A DNA stretch of 64,000 bases, from assembly GCA_030407085.1 (NCBI GenBank), contig CM059587.1:19131001-19195000 (forward strand), in the 5' to 3' direction. Positions 57,975 through 64,000 of the stretch are shown here, in pieces. The translations under genes were made by a program, and so were the position numbers. This stretch comes from Trichopria drosophilae. Lineage: Eukaryota > Arthropoda > Insecta > Hymenoptera > Diapriidae. Position 1 is the stretch's first letter. Each line of letters starts with the position of its first letter. The notes beneath the pieces were generated by a model. The model had not been told where the DNA came from. It was given only the letters and a program-made list of their open reading frames with translations, and did not search any database.

Positions 57975-60237
57975 TTAAAGATGTTGTGACGAGAATGCTG
58001 TTACTGCTTTTTTAAGTCTCTCTATGTAACTGGGGTCTTCAAGATTATTTATTTTGTACCGGTTCCAAAACTTTAAAAATTCCTTATGTACCGATTCTCC
58101 CGCTTGTTCGGACCAAACACCTAAGCCTTTATTATCTAGAAACTGTAAGCAATCTTCGATGTGTTTAAGAGCGACGTGAATTTTTAAAGTTTCCGATACT
58201 TCTAGACCTCTCAAAGCAGTGTGCAATTCTTTAATACGATGTTTTATGTCAGAAGAAACCTGTTTTGTCGAAAAACAACAATTAACTAATTTATCCATGG
58301 CTTGAAGTGATGTAATGAAAGGTACAAGACGCAAAATTCCAACGTCTTTATAAATTTCCGGATCTTGCACCTTATCCACTTCTTTTAAAAGTTTTCGGCA
58401 GGCATTCCCTTCAAAAATGTCACCCTGGTAGTTTTTCGGTACAACATTGATTTTTTTTTTGCCAGATTAATGCCTTTTCTTTACCTACAAGGGGAACTAG
58501 CCCATGCCAAAATATGTGGTTCACAAATCCTTGTAGTATGTGTAGTTCCGGAACTACACATTTGTCAATAACGAATGTTTTGTCATCTTCATCGAACAGA
58601 GGTAAATTTACTGTACTATGACACAGTTTGGCTTCCTTTTTCTTTTTTCCCATTGAACAAAATCGCTCATAGTCCAGTTTTAAATCACCATAGGTTTTTG
58701 GTCTTAAATAGTCACTCTCAGTATGTAGTCCATCTGCGTCTGTATTATCATCCTTTGGTTCATTTTCCTCTAAATCACGACGAACTTTTAGATCTGTCAG
58801 CGTTATGAAACAGTAAGGGCAAGGGTATGTTGAAGAAGCAGTTTGCTGGCCATTAACTATTAGTAAAACTTTGAAGTCAGAAGCAAACTTAAATGGAATT
58901 TTATTAATATTAGTGAGTCGAAATAAAAGTTCCAGGTTTGTATAACTTTCTTTTATGTTAGGAACTACACACAACAATATCAGTCTCTTAACACTGGTTA
59001 GTAACGCTTTATTGCCAGTGCTACCACCTTCAGAATACAATTTTCTTTTCTTTGAGGCAACTTCTTGTATATCTGAATCATCTGCTGTAGTATTGTGTAA
59101 GTCAGGCGAATAGTTTTCCGGCAATATAGTCATCGAAATTTTGAAAAATCCCTGACCACCGTCGGCCATAACTTTAATAGCAATTTTACCAACAATATTT
59201 CGTCGTTCTAACACTGCATCTAGCAGTGCTTCGGCATCTGCCCAAACAACAGGTCTTTTTGTTGTCACATCTGTACCTTCACACTCGAAATCGTAAACGT
59301 TACCATTGTAAACATCTTCTAAAATTGCGGATTTTTGAGAAATGTGTTTCGAATAATTCGTTGGTACTGCCGATCTTCCAGCGTTAGACCTGATAAAATT
59401 GGTCACTTTTTTCATGTGATTCGCTGAAGCACCTGTATTTGTCTGAAAATTATCCAAATTTTCTTCGGTAAATTGTATGTCTTTCTTCATTTTTGGATTG
59501 ATGACGACTCGTGTTTTGGAACCTCTGGTACTCAAATTCAATTCAATATCATTAAAACGGTTACTGATATTACTTGATGGGCCACTCTCTGTTATAATTT
59601 TGTTTCTTAGTAGGGATACTATCACTTTATTTTTCTTTTTTTCTGGAAGTTGTTCCATAATCTTTATTACGTTCTCTTCAGCGTTATTGCATGAATGATT
59701 TTTCCCTTTGCCTATTTCTTGCAAACATGACTTACATAAAACGATTGAATTGTTTGATTTATCATTCAATACCTTTGATGATGTTTTTGATGGTACACTA
59801 GAATTTGTTGAAGAACCGAATAATCCATTCGATACATTGATGGAATTTGTTAAATTCCGTTTATGACCTTTACCATTCAATGTTTTTTTATGGCCTGTGT
59901 ATCGTGCAGTCAAGCATATGTAACAATTACACATTTCATTTCGATTACGCGTTTCTTTAGGCAGTACGACTTCTTCGAAATTAGGCATACTTTGCAAGGG
60001 TCTTTGAAATTTGTTATTTTCATGATCGAGCAAGGTAAGGTAGCATGTTCTACATATACTCAATGGGAATTTTTCATCAGATTTCTTGAAATTTGCGTTT
60101 ATAAATTTTTGTATCAACTTTTCAATCTTTTCAGAGATTAGATACGACTCAGGTTTTCTGTTTCCAAAGACTATTTTTTCACCGCATGGTGCACAAACTT
60201 TGTGCCTATTTTCCTCATGTGAACATTTGTGATTCAT
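57975..60237 (-). CDS. Chapaev/RAG1-like DDE transposase with one frameshift
   Basis: ATG 60237-60235, reading 605 codons to a stop at 58420. The family motifs then continue in another frame to 57975; with one A fewer in the ten-A run (plus-strand T run 58451-58460) the two parts form one frame of about 753 residues. Visible features: an N-terminal zinc-type module (C15xxC18, C62xxC65), more cysteines at C103/C105/C108 and C168xxC171. Then comes VMADGGQGFFKIS (357-368) with candidate catalytic D359, PCPYC (472-476) and PELHILQGFVNH (563-574). In the second part are GNACRKLL and LGVWSEQAGESVHKEF, resembling the catalytic-glutamate block of RAG1/Transib (..SEGNES..). The middle acidic residue is not assigned. 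It would cut and join the element's ends. The family assignment is from memory. Confidence 0.72.
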
Positions 60238-60754
60238 TTTAAACGAGAATTAGATCATAGAATATAATGTTTGTAAAACGTCTAGAATTATACATAAATT
60301 AACTGTATCATATATTCCTCCAATTTGCTGGCCTACGATTATATTTAAAACAAAATGCATTTCATCCACGGGTTTTTTTTTTACTTCTCGCCGCCTAGCG
60401 ACAGTAGCTAAAACATAGATCAAGTTAAAAAAGAAACAACTGCATAACGGCCGATACGATAGTATGTAATAGTATTTCAGCACGCGGAACGTTAGATTGC
60501 CGTCTGTATCTTTATTCAATAATAATTCAAATCTTCATTTATTTAATTTGATTTCTATGCGACCAAATTGTTGAAAAAAGAATAAAAACTTAAGGATGTT
60601 GTTACGTTACAGTAAATATAAGATAAAGGTTTTACAATCCAGGAACATGTGAAAAAAATTTCTAATCGATTGACCACATCGTTTTGAAGAAATTAATGTT
60701 GAAAGTTGGCCGATTTAACATGGACGGTATTTTTTTTTTTTTGTTTTGAGAATA

Positions 60755-60763
60755 CACGTGTGT

Positions 60764-60819
<56 letters not shown>

Positions 60820-60838
60820 GTGTGCGCTCGCGCGCGCT
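60755..60838. repeat. (TG)n microsatellite
   Basis: GTGTGTGCGTGTGCG followed by a long (GT)n to about 60826 and GCGCTCGCGCGCGC. It is the counterpart of the left-hand (CA)n tract, at the inner edge of the right inverted repeat. Confidence 0.95.
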
Positions 60839-61869
60839 CCTGAAAATGTGAGTGCGGTACTTGATTTGATTAAAGCATGCACTGTAATGGGTATGTCAAC
60901 GTATAATTTTCGATTATTTTGAAAAAATGAGCAGCTACGATTTCCAGTTTTGCATTTTTTAAGTCTACGGACCATACCGAATAAAGCCCCAAAGCCCGAA
61001 TTTAGGTCCATTTTCATTCAACCCAACATCGCTTCAAGACAGGTGTGTATGGCTTGATGGAAAAATCGCATAGATCAATATAATAGTAGTGCCCGGAATT
61101 ATACATACGTACGTAGATGCCGAAAGACATCATTCCTCTTCTCTGAAAGCCCCCTTGTACATCTACTTTCGGTCAATGAATTAATTACACTATTTCTCAG
61201 TTGCGCCTTTTTCAGTGACCCTGAGTGACTATTCCCTGAAAATCAGTATTTTCACTGTTTAAAATTAAAAAGGTAGCTTGTTAAAGCTTAAACATTTTGG
61301 ATTTAAAGCTATTACTAAGAAATGCCCTACTATTATATTACTATATACATATATTATCAGCATTATATTAAATGTTTTGTTTTTGGTATTACACTTTTCG
61401 CATTTCAAGCCTAGAACAAACAAAAATACGATGAAGGATGATACAAGACGGCAATTTTGCGTTTTGCTTAGCGGAACTATTCAGAACAAGGTAAATTAAA
61501 TTCGAAAGAAAAAAATTCCAGATTAGTTGAAGGGGAACAAGTTCGTTCGACAAATTGGGAAAATGAAACTATTGAGAGCGGCTCTATTGAGATAATAAAG
61601 CGGCTCTACATCAAATAGTAGTTTCTCATGCAATTTACGCATTTTCTTACTTTTTATACAGTCCTTACGTAAAACTAAACGTGGTAGTAAAACGAAAACA
61701 CCTGCAATTTGCCAAAGTACAAACTGTAAGAGAAACCACATAAACATTTTGCTACCAGATCATGAAATTTATTTATATCATGCAATATTTAAAAAAACTG
61801 CAATGTTTTTACGACGAACTACCAAATATAAATCAATTACCAATTAATTCCCACTTTTTTACAATTCTA

Positions 61870-62105
61870 AGATATTATATTTTGAATCTGGCTTTTTGAG
61901 GTTATGTAAAAATCCGGACGTAATGGAATTGAACAAACTTCGAAGTCGGTTGCAGCGACTCTAAAAACACATACACTAATCTTGGTTAACTTAGTAGGCA
62001 CAATTTTTATTTTTTCTAATTTAGAGTCGAAAAATAAGATTTTTTGAGGTTGTGTCAAAATCCGGATGTGATGGACATGAATGGACTTCGATGTGGGGTT
62101 TATCG
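61870..62105 (+). repeat. Two-copy repeat, about 160 bp apart
   Basis: 61893-61945 and 62041-62095 share TTTTTGAGGTT.TGT.AAAATCCGGA followed by .GT.ATGGA and GGACTTCGA-like wording. Confidence 0.5.
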
Positions 62106-62677
62106 TAAAAAAATTGCAATATTTCTGAATCGAATATGAACTGAGAACTTTTTGTCTGTGCTGGTTTTTAATAGCAATTTCTTTTTTTGTATAGGAAAAT
62201 TATTTTGAGTATAATAACGTCTTCAAGCTTTGTACATTCAAAATGTTTGATTCGCTTTTCCGGGTTTTATTGGGAACTATTAAACGAAATTCTTACAGTC
62301 TAATATACTGAAAACAAATTTTGGAAATACAAATCTTTTTTTTTTTAAACTCCAAATTTCAATTTTTTGTTTGATCAAGGGGGAAGGGCCTTCTAGTGTA
62401 ATAAACATTTTGTGTTATATTTTAAATATATTGTTACAACATCCAGACAGTAGTTTTCTATACAAATCTTAAAAATCACCCTTTATCTGACAGACACATG
62501 AAAATATTTTTATTATAACATTTGGTTACAAAAACCAGAGAACATATGGAATATAACACAATTGATAAGAAATAACAATATTATGTTTTTTTATTAAAGG
62601 CGTAGATAATTATTAACACCTCAACATTTTTATAAAAAAAAAACGATAATTCAATTTAAATATAAATACCCTATATA

Positions 62678-63248
62678 GACTACAGGCCCATGTAAAAAAT
62701 TGATGGGTCATTTGAACCATCAGAAGACCTATATAGAATCATATAAGGGTATAAAATAATAAAATTCAGCATTATTCTGTCACTTGTAAGCTGTCCAACT
62801 GAGTGCAGGTGAGATTTCAAAAGCACAACCCTCGATTTTTTCCCCTCGTCGCATGATTTTTTGTACGGCATTCTTACCATCAATAGATACATGGAAAACA
62901 ATTAAAAAACGCCCAGTGCCGTAAAAAAGTAGTGCGCCACAAAGTCGGAAAATTTTTTTATTTTCCTGCAATTTTTAGGATAAATTTGGTCATTCAATTA
63001 TGTACGGCATCAGTTCCATATAGTTTCACTACCTCTTCTAATCCATAATTCCACAACGCCGTACAAAAAATCATGGGACAGGGGAAATAATCGAGGGTTG
63101 TGCTTTTGAAATCTCACCTGCACTCAGTTGGACAGCTTACAAGTGATGGAATAATGTTGAATCTTATTATTTTATACCCTTATATAATTCTATATAGGTC
63201 TTCTGGTGGTTCAAATGACCCATCAAGTTTTGCCATGGGCCTGTAGTC
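62678..63248. mobile_element. 571-bp TA-flanked MITE with about 210-bp inverted ends
   Basis: Left end GACTACAGGCCCATG and the inverse at 63234-63248, with TA outside both ends. The arms (62678-62880 and about 63045-63248) match closely, including TTGATGGGTCATTTGAACCA and TGGACAGCTTACAAGTG blocks. The centre has TGTACGGC motifs. No coding capacity. A Tc1-mariner-like non-autonomous element is the simplest reading. Confidence 0.7.
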
Positions 63249-63250
63249 TA

Positions 63251-64000
63251 ATAGTCTTTTATAAATGTTTTCTGTTGTCAATTTATAATCACCCTATATT
63301 ATAATTCGAGAATGTAAATGTTGAATTTTAGCCCTTATAAAGAATTTTTATTTACTTATTATTTATTTATTACACCTTAAGAATGGTTTGAGGTGGTTCT
63401 AAAGTATGTCGCAAAATTCGGACTTCATAATGGTAATTCTAATTACTATAAACGGATTCCTGGAAAATTCCAAAGACATTAATTAAGAACTGGCCGAGAA
63501 TTTTCGGGAATAAGTAAATAAGTTTAGGTGAAAATTCTTACCTAATCGGCGAATTACTAATAGAATTTTTTCAATTTAAGTAAAAAAAAGTAAATACATA
63601 TTTAAAAAGTGGTGTCAAAAAAAGGCCCCTGAATAGCACGTAGACACATACGCTTCAGGGTACTATTTTTAGGAAAATTTAGCTATTCTTAACTTCGTTC
63701 ATATTTAACTTACGAAAACTTTTTATTTCATGATATTAAGAGAATTTAATGCTATTTAAATCTACGATTTTTTGAACTTGAGATTGTTTTGCCGAATGTA
63801 TTAAAATAAAAATTAAATCATTTAAAACGAATTTTCAAAAAATAAATTCACGATAATGCAGCTGAAAAAAATCTATAAAATCTATATTTACAAAGAAATG
63901 TTTTCTGATTACCTGTATTAATAGGAAAACAACGAATAAAGGCAATACTGAAAAAAAGTTTAAGTGAAAAAATTATCTAAATATTTGTAATGAAAGTATA
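63251..64000. other. Window end, nothing recognised
   Basis: AT-rich sequence without gene, RNA or repeat signals that I can support. Confidence 0.6.

Overview
This looks like nuclear DNA of an insect. The sequence is AT-rich and gene-poor, with multi-kilobase introns that carry GT..AG borders. It encodes an insect-type nutrient amino acid transporter and a divergent chemosensory ionotropic receptor. Between the genes lies a dense population of DNA transposons, non-LTR and Penelope-like retroelements and tRNA-derived SINEs. The LINE type and the single-exon receptor would fit Hymenoptera, but that assignment is inference; the species is not identifiable from the sequence.

Layout. 1-2.1 kb: intergenic DNA with a nested inverted repeat. 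2.1-26.7 kb (minus strand): one complete nine-exon SLC6 transporter gene (NAAT-type, 638 codons), whose four long introns hold most of the repeats there: a long inverted repeat at 4.2-5.9 kb, a GC-rich palindromic cluster at 6.8-7.25 kb, Penelope-like remnants at 14.5-15.4 kb, a pogo-like MITE at 16.7 kb, and a decayed LINE at 21.2-22.5 kb broken by two nested TA-flanked MITEs. 26.7-35.4 kb: no gene seen. 35.4-36.0 kb (plus strand): a probable small two-exon membrane protein gene of 154 codons. 36.0-51.2 kb: repeat-rich DNA with two GC-rich islands, a complete SINE with its target-site duplication, a second Penelope-like remnant and several diverged repeats. 51.2-53.2 kb (minus strand): the intact intronless ionotropic receptor gene. 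53.8-63.3 kb: four inverted-repeat DNA elements in a row, three non-autonomous and one 3.7-kb element carrying a transposase-like gene.

The most notable object is the element at 57322-61047. It has terminal inverted repeats of about 225 bp, a matching 4-bp TATG duplication on both sides, and a gene whose motifs resemble the Chapaev/CMC and RAG1/Transib group of DDE transposases. That gene is interrupted only by one extra base in a run of ten A. The second theme is a set of loci, scattered over the window, built from palindromic GTAAAGT/ACTTTAC motifs in local GC-rich islands; I cannot assign them to a known family.

The three cellular genes show no shared pathway. The transporter would move amino acids across epithelial or neural plasma membranes, the receptor would sit in sensory-neuron membranes, and the small protein is of unknown role.
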